Notes: generated from the letters alone by a model not told the origin. A stretch of 64,000 nucleotides of DNA from Cellvibrio sp. OA-2007 (GCF_000953825.1 NZ_BBUL01000086.1:1-64000); one strand, 5' to 3'; positions 16,879 to 27,097 are shown, counted from the stretch's first letter. Numbers and translations: made by a program.

Positions 16879-17295
16879 TTACACTGTAGTCAATCGCCCC
16901 AACTCATGCAGCGCAGCTTGCGCTAAAAAACCAGAGCGGCTTTTGTAAATGGGTTGGCGTGCGACTGTGTCGTCAATTCGTTTAATTAATACATCCGGCA
17001 GGGTTACATTTACTTTTTGGCTTTTGCCCAAGTAGCGCGTGATATCGACCTCCACTAACGCCCACACCCAACCCGCGAAATCTTGATTATTCAAATGTGA
17101 TTTCATATCACTTGCCTGCGGAATATCCAAGCCATCCTCACAAAGAACTTCTAAATGCCCTTCGATCGCCTCGCGCGCGTTCAACACAGCCTCCTCAAAG
17201 GTATCCCCAGCTGAAAAGCATCCGGGAATATCGGGCACAACAACACCAAATGCATGCTTTTCATCTCCGGGTTCAATCGCTATTGGATACAACAT
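16879..17295 (-). CDS. hicB: HicB antitoxin
   Basis: 138 residues. The N-terminal half is the degenerate RNase H-like HicB fold: MLYPIAIEPGDEKHAFGVVVPDIPGCFSAGDTFEEAVLNAREAIEGHL, with the PDIPGCFSAGDT signature. The C-terminal half is a ribbon-helix-helix DNA-binding domain (VNVTLPDVLIKRIDDTVARQPIYKSRSGFLAQAALHEL). It neutralises HicA by direct binding and should repress the hicAB promoter. It lies 68 bases downstream of hicA in the same direction, the usual hicA-hicB order. It is a few bases longer than minimal HicB, as expected for the DNA-binding subtype. Confidence 0.92.
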   Translation of the reverse strand: MLYPIAIEPGDEKHAFGVVVPDIPGCFSAGDTFEEAVLNAREAIEGHLEVLCEDGLDIPQASDMKSHLNNQDFAGWVWALVEVDITRYLGKSQKVNVTLPDVLIKRIDDTVARQPIYKSRSGFLAQAALHELGRLTTV

Positions 17296-17363
17296 ATGTG
17301 ATTCCTATTTTTTACCGGATAACTATTGATGAAATATTGGCAGGTTTTGCGGACATATTAATC

Positions 17364-17546
17364 TCACAAAAGTCCTGCTTGTTTTTTGATTTCCCTTACC
17401 AAGCCAATGCCAAGTGCCTTTTTGGGATGGGGAACGGTAATCGTCCCAGGCCTGTCAGGGTGTTTGAAGTGATGATGACTACCTTTGGTTCTCGCCAAAT
17501 ACCAACCTTCGGTTTCAATCAGCTTGATCAGTTCTGCGCTCGTCAA
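17364..17546 (-). CDS. hicA: HicA mRNA interferase toxin
   Basis: 60 residues with the double-stranded RNA-binding-like HicA fold: MTSAELIKLIETEGWYLARTKGSHHHFKHP then GTITVPHPKKALGIGLVREIKKQAGL. The catalytic histidine is in GSHHHFKHP (His24-His26 region). It cleaves mRNA and stops growth when free of HicB. The only possible start is TTG at 17546, since an in-frame stop lies just upstream; AGGA precedes it by about 8 bases. Weak TTG initiation would keep the toxin level below that of the antitoxin. The length matches complete family members, so the toxin is probably active. Confidence 0.9.
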   Translation of the reverse strand: MTSAELIKLIETEGWYLARTKGSHHHFKHPDRPGTITVPHPKKALGIGLVREIKKQAGLL

Positions 17547-17642
17547 TTCCAGATTCCTATCTTAATTTTCCAAATCCATATCACTAGTCAAGCCATTCAA
17601 AATAATAACTCCAATAACCCTAAATAAACAAGCCAGCCACAA

Positions 17643-17680
17643 ACAAAAACGCCCGCATCTTTCGATGCGGGCGTTTTTGT
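17643..17680. terminator. Strong bidirectional terminator after pnp
   Basis: ACAAAAACGCCCGCATC pairs perfectly with GATGCGGGCGTTTTTGT around the loop TTTC. It ends the long minus-strand translation operon, 20 bases past the pnp stop. On the plus strand it would also stop transcription heading into pnp. Confidence 0.93.
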
Positions 17681-17699
17681 TTAACTCAACTAGCGAAAA

Positions 17700-19826
17700 T
17701 TACTCGGCAGTCACTTCTTCTGAAGCTGCTGCGCCTGACTCTTCGGCCAATGCTTCTTTGATCGAGAGTTTGATGCGGCCGCGTTGGTCTACATCCAAGC
17801 ACTTCACTTTTACAACTTGGCCTTCTTTCAAATAGTCGCTCACGCTAGCTACGCGCTCGTCGGCGATTTGCGAGATGTGCACCAAGCCATCTTTACCTGG
17901 CAGGAAGTTTACGAAGGCGCCGAAGTCTACGATACGCACTACAGTACCTTCGTAGATCGCACCGATTTCCGCTTCAGCAACAATGCCCATTACGCGCAGG
18001 ATCGCTGCTTGCAATGCGTCGTTATTGTCGGCGTAGATCTTAACGGTGCCGTCATCATCGATATCGATAGATGATTGGGTTTCTTCGGTGATTGCACGAA
18101 TAGTCGCGCCGCCTTTACCGATGATGTCGCGGATTTTGTCCGGATGAATTTTGATGGTTTCAAAGCGCGGTGCGTTTTCGCTAACCACTGAACGCGAGCT
18201 TGGCAGCACTTTGTTCATTTCACCGAGAATGTGTAAACGCGCGGCCAGAGCTTGCTCCAGTGCGATTTCCATAATCTCTTCGGTGATGCCTTCAATTTTG
18301 ATATCCATTTGCAGCGCAGTCACACCGCTAGTGGTACCGGCCACTTTAAAGTCCATATCGCCGAGGTGATCTTCGTCGCCGAGGATGTCGGTCAATACTG
18401 CAAAACCGTTAGCTTCTTTCACCAAGCCCATTGCGATACCCGCAACCGGTGCTTTGAGTGGAACACCGGCATCCATCAACGCCAAGCTTGCGCCACACAC
18501 AGAAGCCATTGAACTTGAACCGTTAGATTCAGTAATTTCGCTCACTACACGCAATGTGTAAGGGAAATCGGATTCTTTTGGCAGAACTGAAGTCACACCG
18601 CGACGCGCCAAGCGGCCGTGACCAATTTCGCGACGACCAGTAGCACCCATACGACCACACTCACCTACCGAGAAAGGTGGGAAGTTGTAGTGCAGCATGA
18701 ACGCATCTTTTTTGGAGCCTTCAAGGAAATCGATAATTTGTGCATCGCGCGCGTTACCCAGAGTCGCCACAACCAGCGCCTGAGTTTCACCGCGAGTAAA
18801 CAACGCAGAACCGTGCGCTTTGCCCAATACGCCAACTTCAACTTGAATTGGACGAACGGTTTTGTTGTCGCGGCCATCGATACGTGGCTCGCCCGCTACG
18901 ATGCGTGAACGCACCAAACGGTATTCAACCATGCCGAACTCGCCTTTCACTTCATCTGCTGTGAAGCCGGATTCTTCAGTAACCAAAGCCTCAACAGCTT
19001 GCGTGCGCAATTCGCCCAAACGGTTGTAGCGCTCAGCCTTGTCAGTGATGCGGTAAGCAGCGCCGATAGCATCGCCAAAACCGTTTAGGATCGCATCGGT
19101 CAAGCCTGCTTTAACAGCCACTGGTTGCCAATCCCAGCGCGGTTTGCCCGCATCGCGTGCTAATTCAGCACAGGCTTGCACAACAGCTTGCATCTCCTGG
19201 TGAGCGTAAAGTACGGCGCCGAGCATGATATCTTCCGGCAATTCTTTCGCTTCAGATTCCACCATCAATACCGCGTCTTTAGTACCGGCAACCACCATGT
19301 CCAACTCGGAAGTTTCAAGTTGCGCAAAGCTTGGGTTGAGGATGTAGCCTTCTTCCTGTGTGTAACCTACACGTGCACCACCAATCGGGCCGTTGAATGG
19401 AATACCGGAAATTGCCAAGGCGGCAGATGTGCCGATCATTGCCACTATATCGGGATCGTATTGCTTGTCGGTAGATACAACAGTACAAACCACTTGTACT
19501 TCGTTCAAGAAACCTTCGGGGAACAACGGACGGATTGGACGATCGATCAAACGAGAGGTCAGCGTTTCTTTTTCAGAAGGACGACCTTCACGCTTCAAAT
19601 AGCCGCCGGGGATACGGCCAGCGGCATAACTTTTTTCTTGATAGTGCACAGACAGCGGGAAAAAATCCTGGCCTGCCTTCGCTTCTTTAGAACCTACCAC
19701 GGTACAAAGTACACTGACTTCGCCCATGGTTGCCATCACTGCACCGGTTGCTTGACGAGCAATGCGGCCAGTTTCGAGGGTTACGGTTTGGTTGCCGTAT
19801 TGGAACTTTTTAATAATCGGATTCAC
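17700..19826 (-). CDS. pnp: Polynucleotide phosphorylase
   Basis: 708 residues. Phosphorolytic 3'-5' exoribonuclease and degradosome partner. It has two RNase PH domains (1 to about 230 and 310-540) with the second-domain catalytic stretch [28 protein letters not shown] domain ([25 protein letters not shown]) and an S1 domain ([30 protein letters not shown]) follow at the C-terminus. I chose the GTG start at 19826, preceded by AAGGAT 6 bases upstream, because the protein then begins [18 protein letters not shown] like pseudomonad PNPase; a GTG at 19847 would add seven residues without support. It follows rpsO, as in most gammaproteobacteria. A 240-base leader upstream would be the place for RNase III autoregulation. 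Confidence 0.97.
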   Translation of the reverse strand: MNPIIKKFQYGNQTVTLETGRIARQATGAVMATMGEVSVLCTVVGSKEAKAGQDFFPLSVHYQEKSYAAGRIPGGYLKREGRPSEKETLTSRLIDRPIRPLFPEGFLNEVQVVCTVVSTDKQYDPDIVAMIGTSAALAISGIPFNGPIGGARVGYTQEEGYILNPSFAQLETSELDMVVAGTKDAVLMVESEAKELPEDIMLGAVLYAHQEMQAVVQACAELARDAGKPRWDWQPVAVKAGLTDAILNGFGDAIGAAYRITDKAERYNRLGELRTQAVEALVTEESGFTADEVKGEFGMVEYRLVRSRIVAGEPRIDGRDNKTVRPIQVEVGVLGKAHGSALFTRGETQALVVATLGNARDAQIIDFLEGSKKDAFMLHYNFPPFSVGECGRMGATGRREIGHGRLARRGVTSVLPKESDFPYTLRVVSEITESNGSSSMASVCGASLALMDAGVPLKAPVAGIAMGLVKEANGFAVLTDILGDEDHLGDMDFKVAGTTSGVTALQMDIKIEGITEEIMEIALEQALAARLHILGEMNKVLPSSRSVVSENAPRFETIKIHPDKIRDIIGKGGATIRAITEETQSSIDIDDDGTVKIYADNNDALQAAILRVMGIVAEAEIGAIYEGTVVRIVDFGAFVNFLPGKDGLVHISQIADERVASVSDYLKEGQVVKVKCLDVDQRGRIKLSIKEALAEESGAAASEEVTAE

Positions 19827-20033
19827 TCTTTTATCCTTTATATTCACTAAAAATCAATTGCGTTAATTGTTACGCGTCTATTTAAGTTTGTTCTTTTCTA
19901 TCTATACAGGATCTATAAATTTCACATTCAACATCAGTACAAATATGCGTCCTGCCTATGCGCTAACTTTTTCTCTTATCAGCACAGATCCCTAACAGCT
20001 TTCGGTCTCTAGATGAAAATTAACTAGAAGCAC

Positions 20034-20062
20034 AAAATAAAAGTGCCCGCAGAGCGGGCACT
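20034..20062 (-). terminator. Terminator-like hairpin after rpsO
   Basis: On the minus strand AGTGCCCGC and GCGGGCACT pair around TCT and are followed by TTTTATTTT. It would end much rpsO transcription, so pnp probably also has its own promoter in the 20034-19830 leader, as in E. coli. Confidence 0.85.
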
Positions 20063-20070
20063 GGACAAAC

Positions 20071-20340
20071 TTAACGGCGCAGACCTAATTTTTGAATCAG
20101 AGCAACGTAACGTGAAGCGTCTTTACCTTTCAGGTAGTCCAACAATTTACGACGGGCGTTTACCATACGGATCAGGCCGCGACGTGAATGGTGGTCTGCC
20201 TTGTGGTCAGCGAAGTGACCTTGCAGTTTGTTGATGTTTACAGTCAACAGAGCTACTTGGACTTCGGGTGAACCAGTATCACCTTCAGCTTGTTTGTATT
20301 CGTTAACGATTGCAGCTTTTTCAGAAGCACTCAGTGCCAT
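20071..20340 (-). CDS. rpsO: 30S ribosomal protein S15
   Basis: 89 residues, the standard length. [89 protein letters not shown]-type four-helix protein. The conserved DTGSPEVQ and HHSRRGL motifs contact 16S rRNA helices 20-22. It sits between truB and pnp in the usual order. E. coli S15 represses its own translation by binding its mRNA leader. A long imperfect hairpin at 20375-20406, just before this gene, is a candidate for such control. Confidence 0.97.
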   Translation of the reverse strand: MALSASEKAAIVNEYKQAEGDTGSPEVQVALLTVNINKLQGHFADHKADHHSRRGLIRMVNARRKLLDYLKGKDASRYVALIQKLGLRR

Positions 20341-20374
20341 GATGTTTTCCTCAATTTAATATGCGATTCAATTA

Positions 20375-20406
20375 CAGCCCGCCCGTGCATATTTACAGGT
20401 GGGTTG
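20375..20406 (-). promoter_or_regulatory. Imperfect hairpin in the rpsO leader
   Basis: In the mRNA the 12-base arms CAACCCACCUGU and ACGGGCGGGCUG pair with ten matches (one a G-U) and two A-C mismatches around an 8-base loop. It lies 35 bases upstream of the rpsO start and may be the S15 autoregulatory element. It has no T-run, so it is not a terminator. Confidence 0.4.
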
Positions 20407-20501
20407 TTGCGGTGATTATCCTGTCCTTATTAATGAAGAACAAAGGATGTCAGCCGCGGCTTTTTACCCATACAAGCAAGCTTGAGGGCAAATTCTAAGG
20501 G

Positions 20502-21491
20502 CTAGCGCTCGTTAGCCGAGCGGTTTGCCAAAATTCGCTTAGGGGCTACGCCACCCTCATCGGTGATGGTGCCCAGACCGAGAAACGCACGGGGCGATTG
20601 TTCGGTTTCTGCACAAAAGACGCGCACAATAGCACCTTGCTCGCCAAATCGATAGACCTTGGACACCATTACCGGGTTGCCCAAGCGGAAGTAGTGGGCG
20701 CTATTGGCGGGTAAATCTACCGCTGGCAGGCTGGCCACTGGTGCATCGGTGCTGAGCAGATACGCATCCAATGCCGCATATGCCGCCTCATCACCCGCTT
20801 CGGTCTGCACCTCATCAAAGCGCGCTTGCAGCTCTTCCAACGTGATGCACTGCGCTTCATCAAACAGACCCGCATGTGAACGATGCAGCGTTTTCACATG
20901 GCCACCGCAACCTAAGGCGACCCCCAGATCCACCGCAATCGAACGGATATAAGTGCCTTTGGTGCAGCGGATATCCAGCTCTACTTCGGCCTCTTCACCA
21001 GCGCGAAAGGCAAGAATTTCAATACTGTGAATAGTCACTGGGCGCGGCGCGCGCTCCACTTCAACCCCTTCGCGCGCCATCTTATAGAGCGGCTGGCCGT
21101 TGAGTTTGAGCGCGGAATACATAGGTGGCACTTGCAGAATATCGCCAGTGAGCGGCTTAAGTGCTGCTTCAACCTGTGCCCGCGTAATACCTGCAGTAGA
21201 TTTTTGTTCGATGATCTCGCCATCGGCATCGCAGGTATCCGTAGTCGCGCCAAGGCGAATACAGGTGCGATAGCCTTTGTCGGCATCCAACAAAAATTGT
21301 GAGAACTTGGTCGCCTCACCAAAACAGAGCGGCAATACGCCGGTAGCCAGCGGGTCCAAGGCGCCTGTATGGCCGGCTTTTTCCACAAAAAACAACCGCT
21401 TAGCGCGCTGTAATGCGTGGTTAGAGGTCATGCCTGCAGGTTTTTCTAACAACAATACGCCATCGACGGGACGGCCTTTTCTACGCGCCAT
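20502..21491 (-). CDS. truB: tRNA pseudouridine(55) synthase
   Basis: 329 residues. Makes pseudouridine 55 in the T-loop of most tRNAs. Family motif I is intact: VLLLEKPAGMTSNHALQRAK, followed by GHTGALDPLATGVLPLCFGEATKFSQ, where the catalytic Asp lies in GALDPLATG (about residue 43). KGTYIRSIAVDLGVALGCGGHV and the C-terminal PUA-like segment follow. The ATG at 21491 shares its base with the rbfA stop (TGATG), so translation is coupled. The C-terminal extension is a little longer than in E. coli TruB. Confidence 0.96.
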   Translation of the reverse strand: MARRKGRPVDGVLLLEKPAGMTSNHALQRAKRLFFVEKAGHTGALDPLATGVLPLCFGEATKFSQFLLDADKGYRTCIRLGATTDTCDADGEIIEQKSTAGITRAQVEAALKPLTGDILQVPPMYSALKLNGQPLYKMAREGVEVERAPRPVTIHSIEILAFRAGEEAEVELDIRCTKGTYIRSIAVDLGVALGCGGHVKTLHRSHAGLFDEAQCITLEELQARFDEVQTEAGDEAAYAALDAYLLSTDAPVASLPAVDLPANSAHYFRLGNPVMVSKVYRFGEQGAIVRVFCAETEQSPRAFLGLGTITDEGGVAPKRILANRSANER

Positions 21492-21910
21492 CAGTGCTGC
21501 TCGCCCTTGAAATCATCATCGGAAGCTGGCTCGTCATCGTGTTGATGCTGGCTGTCTTCTTTTAACGCGCGCTCAATCAACGTAGAAATCGCCTGACCTT
21601 TGACCGAGGTTTTGTCGTAGATAAATTGCAGCTTGGGCACTGTGCGCATGCTCAATTCTTTTGCCAGAAATGTGCGCAAGAAACCACTCGCTTTATTGAG
21701 AATCGAAGCGGCTGCGATACTTTCTTTTTCGTCATCAACACCCACAAAAGTCACATAGACTTTGGCATAGGCCATATCGCGGGTGACGGTGACTTCATTG
21801 ATATTGACCAAACCAATGCGCGGATCGCGAATTTCATTGGGGATCACCTGCCCCAGCAAACGCTGGATGGCATCGGAGACGCGGTCTGAACGGGTAAATT
21901 CTCTTGGCAT
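21491..21910 (-). CDS. rbfA: Ribosome-binding factor A
   Basis: 139 residues. KH-fold 30S maturation and cold-shock factor. The core MPREFTRSDRVSDAIQRLLGQVIPNEIRDPRIGLVNINEVTVTRDMAYAKVYVTFVG is canonical. The last 25 residues form an acidic, His-rich tail (DSQHQHDDEPASDDDF). It lies between infB and truB as in E. coli. A strong terminator-like hairpin separates it from infB. Confidence 0.96.
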   Translation of the reverse strand: MPREFTRSDRVSDAIQRLLGQVIPNEIRDPRIGLVNINEVTVTRDMAYAKVYVTFVGVDDEKESIAAASILNKASGFLRTFLAKELSMRTVPKLQFIYDKTSVKGQAISTLIERALKEDSQHQHDDEPASDDDFKGEQH

Positions 21911-21962
21911 GCGCCACTAACCTCTGGTTTGCCCTTGAATTGGGCAGACAAAAAATAACAAA

Positions 21963-21989
21963 GCCCCACTCCCATGACAGGAGTGGGGC
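21963..21989 (-). terminator. Intrinsic terminator/attenuator between infB and rbfA
   Basis: GCCCCACTCC and GGAGTGGGGC pair perfectly (10 bp) around a 7-base loop. On the minus strand it is followed by TTTGTTATTTTTT. It is directly after the infB stop codon and would reduce rbfA-truB expression relative to infB. Confidence 0.85.
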
Positions 21990-22007
21990 GCAGGTGTTGC
22001 AACCGGC

Positions 22008-24773
22008 TTAAAGCTGGCGCGCGACCTCTTTCACTTCGTAAACTTCGATCTGATCGCCCACTTTAACGTCGTAGTTCTTCACACCGATACCACATTCAAT
22101 ACCGTTGCGCACTTCGTTAACGTCATCTTTAAAGCGACGCAGAGATTCAAGTTCACCGGTGAAGATCACCACGTTATCGCGCAGTACACGGATCGGTTTA
22201 TTACGCGATACGGTACCTTCAATCACCATACAACCAGCAACCTGGCCGAATTTCGGCGAATTGAACACTTCACGCACATTGGCGATACCAACGATTGTCT
22301 CAACACGCTCTGGATCCAGCATACCGCTCAGTGCCGCTTTCACTTCATCCAGCAACTGGTAAATGATGCTGTAGTAGCGAATATCCACGCCTTCCGCTTC
22401 CGCCATACGACGGGTAGTGCCATCGGCGCGCACGTTAAAGCCAACAATGATTGCACCAGAGGTAATCGCCAGATTCACATCATTCTCGGTAATACCCCCG
22501 ATACCGGAAGAGATAATGTTCACTTGCACTTCTTCGTTACCGAGGTCGCCGAGTGAGGCAATAATCGCTTCGAGTGAACCGCGTACATCGGCCTTAACCA
22601 CCACGGTAAGATTTTTCTTCTGGCCAGCTTCCATGTTGGAGAACATGTTCTCCAGTTTAGATGCCTGGAAGCGCGCCAATTTCTCTTTGCGCTCTTTCTC
22701 GGCACGGAATTGGGCAACTTCACGCGCTTTACGCTCGTCAGTCAACACCACAAAATCATCACCGGCGCTTGGTGGGGTATCCAAACCGAGAATCTCAACC
22801 GGAGTAGATGGACCCGCTTCAGTCACTTGTTGACCGCGCTCGTTCATCATGGCGCGCACACGACCATAACTTTGGCCTGCAAGAATCAAATCGCCCTGCT
22901 TTAAGGTGCCCTGCTGAACCAACATAGTGGCAACAGTACCGCGCCCCTTATCGACACGCGCTTCAATTACCACACCCTTAGCTGCCGCACTTGGCACCGC
23001 GTGCAACTCCAATACTTCGGCTTGCAATGAGATAGCTTCAAGCAACTCATCAATACCCTGGCCGGTATGGGCAGACACTTGAATAAACTGGGTATCACCA
23101 CCGTAATTCTCGGGGATAACACCTTTTACAACCAATTCATTGGTAACACGATCCGGGTCGGCAGAGTGTTTGTCGCACTTGTTGATCGCCACTACGATAG
23201 GCACATTCGCCGCACGCGCATGGAGAATCGCCTCTTCGGTTTGCGGCATTACACCGTCATCCGCTGCCACTACCAGAATAACTACGTCAGTAGCCTTGGC
23301 ACCACGGGCACGCATAGCGGTAAACGCGGCGTGACCTGGGGTATCGAGGAAAGTAATTTCACCACGTGAAGTCGACACACGATAAGCACCGATATGCTGG
23401 GTAATACCACCGGCTTCGCCAGCGGCCACTTTTGCTTCGCGGATGTAATCGAGCAGCGAGGTTTTACCATGGTCAACGTGCCCCATTACGGTAACAACCG
23501 GTGCACGCTGTACCAAATCCCCCTCAGTTTCGAGTGATTTTTCCAACGCATGTTCGATATCGTTTTCGCTAACCAATACGGCCTGATGACCCATCTCTTC
23601 AACCAACAACACCGCAGTATCTTGATCGATAGATTCGTTCATCGACGCCATTACACCCATTTTCATCAAGCGTTTGATCACTTCGCCCACCTTAACGGTG
23701 AGACGCTGCGCCAACTCTGCTACCGCAATGGTTTCCGGCACATTCACTTCATGAACAATTTTGGTGGTTGGCTTTTTAAAGGCGTGTTTGTTGTGCTTTT
23801 TGTGACTCGCACGCAAATGGCTGCGGCGTGCCAATACATCGCTGTCTTCGCCATCTTCAGCAACAAAATCTAACAAATCGACCTTAGGAGCCTTCTTGGA
23901 ACCTGGCGCGCCTTTTTTGACCGCCTTGCCAGCACCGCGCTTACCGCGCTCAGAATCATCCCCATCGTCGTCATCGCGCTTATGGGTTTTCTTGTGATTA
24001 TGGCTGTGCTTGGTATCTTCTTTGTCTGCCGGCGGCGCAATAACCGCAACGGCAGGCTTACCTTTGGCTGGGCCACGGGCATCTGGGCGCGCTGTTTTTG
24101 CTGGCGCTTGTCCAGCAGGTTTTTCAGCAGAGTTATCTGCACGCACTGGATTGCGTTTCGCCTCTTCGGCGGCACGTTTGGCTTCTTCGCGCGCTTTAAC
24201 TTCAGCAAGACGCGCTGCCTCTTCCGCTTGACGGCGCTCAATAGCTGCGCGGCGTTTCTCTTCGATACCATCGGTAAAGGAAATGCGGTGCGAAGGCGCT
24301 TCAGCAGCAGGTGCATCAGCAGCAACCTCTTCCACAGGCGCTACAACTTCTGGCACAGCTTCTACGACAGGCTCGGGGGCAGGCGCGACTTCAGCGACTA
24401 CCGGCTCTGCAGTCACCTCCACTTCTGGCTCAAAATCTGGCTCCAGCTCTGCAACGACGGATTCGCCCACTTCATCCTCACGCTTAACGTAGGTGCGCTT
24501 TTTACGCACCTCAACATTTACCGTTTTACGTGCATTACCCGTACCGGTTTTAATGGTCGTGGTGGTTTTGCGCTGCAAGGTGATTTTTTTAGGTTCCAGC
24601 GTGGCTTCGCCATGACTGCTCTTCAAAAAATTGAGCAAGCGCTGCTTCTCATCGTCAGACACTTTCGCCTCGGCACTTTTATGCTGCAAACCAGCTTCGT
24701 TCATCTGCTTAAGCAAACGATCTACCGGTGCGCCTATCGATTTGGCGAGTTCGTTAACGGTTACTTCTGCCAT
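22008..24773 (-). CDS. infB: Translation initiation factor IF-2
   Basis: 921 residues. GTPase that brings initiator tRNA to the 30S subunit. The N-terminal IF2N domain ([25 protein letters not shown]) is followed by a long Ala/Glu/Lys/Pro-rich linker (about 90-330) with a His-rich stretch, and a second IF2N domain. The G domain starts near 425: [21 protein letters not shown] (G1), DTPGHAAF (G3) and NKCD (G4). Domains II-IV end in [10 protein letters not shown]. The linker is low-complexity and typical of the family. It lies 60 bases after nusA in the same operon. Internal starts giving shorter IF2 forms are known in E. coli and could exist here. Confidence 0.97.
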   Translation of the reverse strand: MAEVTVNELAKSIGAPVDRLLKQMNEAGLQHKSAEAKVSDDEKQRLLNFLKSSHGEATLEPKKITLQRKTTTTIKTGTGNARKTVNVEVRKKRTYVKREDEVGESVVAELEPDFEPEVEVTAEPVVAEVAPAPEPVVEAVPEVVAPVEEVAADAPAAEAPSHRISFTDGIEEKRRAAIERRQAEEAARLAEVKAREEAKRAAEEAKRNPVRADNSAEKPAGQAPAKTARPDARGPAKGKPAVAVIAPPADKEDTKHSHNHKKTHKRDDDDGDDSERGKRGAGKAVKKGAPGSKKAPKVDLLDFVAEDGEDSDVLARRSHLRASHKKHNKHAFKKPTTKIVHEVNVPETIAVAELAQRLTVKVGEVIKRLMKMGVMASMNESIDQDTAVLLVEEMGHQAVLVSENDIEHALEKSLETEGDLVQRAPVVTVMGHVDHGKTSLLDYIREAKVAAGEAGGITQHIGAYRVSTSRGEITFLDTPGHAAFTAMRARGAKATDVVILVVAADDGVMPQTEEAILHARAANVPIVVAINKCDKHSADPDRVTNELVVKGVIPENYGGDTQFIQVSAHTGQGIDELLEAISLQAEVLELHAVPSAAAKGVVIEARVDKGRGTVATMLVQQGTLKQGDLILAGQSYGRVRAMMNERGQQVTEAGPSTPVEILGLDTPPSAGDDFVVLTDERKAREVAQFRAEKERKEKLARFQASKLENMFSNMEAGQKKNLTVVVKADVRGSLEAIIASLGDLGNEEVQVNIISSGIGGITENDVNLAITSGAIIVGFNVRADGTTRRMAEAEGVDIRYYSIIYQLLDEVKAALSGMLDPERVETIVGIANVREVFNSPKFGQVAGCMVIEGTVSRNKPIRVLRDNVVIFTGELESLRRFKDDVNEVRNGIECGIGVKNYDVKVGDQIEVYEVKEVARQL

Positions 24774-24833
24774 TGTTTTTCCTCAGGGATTGTTCGTTGC
24801 CTACAGGGTTTCGCTCACTAGAGTGGCTCACAC

Positions 24834-26315
24834 TCAGGCAAACCAGGGCTCGCGCGCTTTCATAATCAGTGCGGCGGCACGAGTCGCGTCAACACCTTCA
24901 ATTTCCAACAATTCATCTATCGATTGTTCAGCTAAATCTTCCATGGTGACAATACCGCGGCGCGCAAGGTTTGCGGCTAATGCATCATCCATACCTTCCA
25001 TCGCCAGCAAGTCCTCTGCTGGTGCAACACCTTCAATGCGCTCTTCGGTCGCCAGTGCTTGCGTCAAGAGTGCATCTTTCGCACGCGCACGCAATTCTTC
25101 AGCAATCGTTTCATCAAAACCATCGATTGCCAGCATTTCTTCCAGCGGAACGTAAGCAACTTCTTCGAGCGTGGTGAAACCTTCTTCTACTAATACGCCA
25201 GCAATGTCTTCATCGACATCCAGCGCACTCATAAACATATTGATGTAGCTGCCAGATTCCGCTTCTTGTTTTGATTGCCATTCAGCAATGCTCATGACGT
25301 TGATATTCCAGCCAGTCAATTCACAGGCAAGACGCACGTTCTGACCACCGCGACCAATTGCCATTGCCAAATTTTCTTCGTTAACAGCCAAGTCCATAGA
25401 GCCCGCATCTTCATCAACAACGATGGATTCGATTTCAGCAGGGGACATAGCATTGATAACAAATTGCGCCGGGTTATCATCCCACAACACTATATCAACG
25501 CGCTCGCCACCCAGCTCATTGGACACCGCTTGCACACGCGAACCGCGCATACCCACACAGGCACCTACTGGATCAATACGGCCATCGTTAGTTTTAACCG
25601 CAATTTTTGCACGCAGACCTGGATCGCGCGCAGCGCCTTTAATTTCAATCACTTCTTCAGCAATTTCTGGCACTTCAATTTTGAACAGTTCAACCAACAT
25701 TTGTGGATTCGAGCGGCTCAACAATAATTGTGGACCGCGCGCTTCTGAACGCACCTCTAACAACAGCGCACGAATACGATCGCCCATGCGGAAAATTTCG
25801 CGGCCAATTAATTGATCGCGCGGCAAAACACCTTCAGCGTTATTGCCCAAATCCACAATGATGCTATCGCGTGTTACTTTTTTCACGGTACCGCTGATAA
25901 GATCACCCATGCGATCGCGGTACTCATCAACCATTTGCGCACGTTCAGCTTCACGCACTTTTTGCACGATTACTTGCTTGGCAGTTTGTGCAGCAATACG
26001 ACCAAACTCTGCGTTATCGATTTTTTCGCGGTAAGTGTCGCCCACAGCAAGTGACGCATCTTTATCGCGCGCCTCATCCAAATAAAGTTGTGTGCCTAAC
26101 TCCGCCATGGTGTCATCCGCAACCAATTCCCAGCTGCGGAAGGTTTCATAATCACCAGTAACGCGATTGATAATAACCTCAATGGTTGAATCTTCATCAA
26201 AACGTTTTTTAGTAGCAGTCGCGAGCGCAATTTCAATTGCCTGGAAAATTAATTCCTTATCGACACCTTTCTCATTGGATACCGCATCAGCGACCAGCAA
26301 AATTTCTTTGTTCAT
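24834..26315 (-). CDS. nusA: Transcription termination/antitermination factor NusA
   Basis: 493 residues. RNA polymerase-binding N-terminal domain (1 to about 130, MNKEILLVADAVSNEKGVDKELIFQAIEIALATATKKRF), S1 domain (SGTVKKVTRDSIIVDLGNNAEGVL), and two KH domains (VGACVGMRGSRVQAVSNELGGERVDIV and AIGRGGQNVRLACELTGWNINV). Two acidic C-terminal repeats follow (DIAGVLVEEGFTTLEEVAYVPLEEML and DALAANLARRGIVTMEDLAEQSIDELLEI). Such repeats are present in E. coli and contact the alpha subunit. It lies downstream of rimP by 121 bases. The product controls pausing and termination, including at hairpins within this same operon. Confidence 0.97.
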   Translation of the reverse strand: MNKEILLVADAVSNEKGVDKELIFQAIEIALATATKKRFDEDSTIEVIINRVTGDYETFRSWELVADDTMAELGTQLYLDEARDKDASLAVGDTYREKIDNAEFGRIAAQTAKQVIVQKVREAERAQMVDEYRDRMGDLISGTVKKVTRDSIIVDLGNNAEGVLPRDQLIGREIFRMGDRIRALLLEVRSEARGPQLLLSRSNPQMLVELFKIEVPEIAEEVIEIKGAARDPGLRAKIAVKTNDGRIDPVGACVGMRGSRVQAVSNELGGERVDIVLWDDNPAQFVINAMSPAEIESIVVDEDAGSMDLAVNEENLAMAIGRGGQNVRLACELTGWNINVMSIAEWQSKQEAESGSYINMFMSALDVDEDIAGVLVEEGFTTLEEVAYVPLEEMLAIDGFDETIAEELRARAKDALLTQALATEERIEGVAPAEDLLAMEGMDDALAANLARRGIVTMEDLAEQSIDELLEIEGVDATRAAALIMKAREPWFA

Positions 26316-26436
26316 TGGTTTGCCTCTGTTAACTCCTCAAGCCAGTGCTACGCACACACCAGATATTTACATTTCCCACACCGTCTATTTACGCAATTTG
26401 TCGCAAACAGACAGTTCATTTATATTCTGCTGCCAA

Positions 26437-26934
26437 CTACTCTTTGTCGTTAGACAGATTGTGTTCGCGCATTAAATCCTCATAGCGCGGCTCTACATTT
26501 GCTTTATCAATTACATCGATTGCAATCTGCACTTCCTTATTATCCACCTGCAAAAACACATCGCCGCTTTCAACTTTAGTGATGACACCTTTAAAGCGAC
26601 GGCGACCATCGCGCGCAATACGCAAACGCACACTGATAGTTTCCCCCACATAGCGCCCATACTGAGCTTCTTTATATAGAGGGCGATCCATACCTGGCGA
26701 CGACACTTCGAGCGTGTATTCACCATCAATTGGATCCTCTACGTCAAACACACTGCTCACTTGACGACTCACGCGCTCGCAGTCATCCAGCGACACACCA
26801 TTAGGGCCATCGATAAAAATGCGCACCGTGGTGTAACGCCCCTGCGTCAAATACTCCAATCCCCACAGTTCACAACCTAATGCGGTGGCGACAGGTGAGA
26901 CCATTTGCTCTAACAATTCTTGCTTGGAAGCCAT
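26437..26934 (-). CDS. rimP: Ribosome maturation factor RimP
   Basis: 165 residues. Assists 30S subunit maturation. Its two-domain layout has ALGCELWGLEYLTQGRYTTVRIFIDGPNGVSLDDCERVSRQVSSVFDVEDPI and the YTLEVSSPGMDRPLYKEAQYGRYVG motif, both diagnostic. A conserved SH3-like C-terminal domain follows (SVRLRIARDGRRRFKGVI). It is the first protein gene after the initiator tRNA, as in E. coli, and GGAA precedes the ATG by about 7 bases. Confidence 0.96.
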   Translation of the reverse strand: MASKQELLEQMVSPVATALGCELWGLEYLTQGRYTTVRIFIDGPNGVSLDDCERVSRQVSSVFDVEDPIDGEYTLEVSSPGMDRPLYKEAQYGRYVGETISVRLRIARDGRRRFKGVITKVESGDVFLQVDNKEVQIAIDVIDKANVEPRYEDLMREHNLSNDKE

Positions 26935-26979
26935 GCTTTATTCCGGATTCAAACCAGCCCTGCAAAATACAAGAGCCCA

Positions 26980-27006
26980 AAAAACAAAAATGGGCACAAG
27001 GCCCAT
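26980..27006 (-). terminator. Terminator-like hairpin upstream of rimP
   Basis: On the minus strand ATGGGC and GCCCAT pair around CTTGT and run into TTTTGTTTTTT. It is a second potential termination point between the initiator tRNA and rimP. NusA, made downstream, could modulate it. Confidence 0.6.
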
Positions 27007-27070
27007 TCAAACGTTTACTGCATTTACCACACAGGCCTGCGTGGTGGGGCAAAGCCCGCAAACAACAAAT

Positions 27071-27097
27071 ACAAAAAAGCCCCAAAAAGGGGCTTCT
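27071..27097 (-). terminator. Intrinsic terminator after the initiator tRNA
   Basis: On the minus strand AAGCCCC and GGGGCTT pair around five T and are followed by TTTTTG. It lies about 120 bases past the tRNA and would let most transcripts stop after metY, leaving fewer to enter rimP-nusA-infB. Confidence 0.8.

Noticed and set aside
19176-19850. Long plus-strand open frame over pnp
   Set aside because: Antisense to a certain gene, rich in Phe, His and Cys as expected from a reversed coding strand, with no start signals.
23982-24821. Plus-strand open frame over the infB linker
   Set aside because: Open only because the low-complexity infB linker lacks stop codons on the other strand; Phe, Arg and Cys-rich product.
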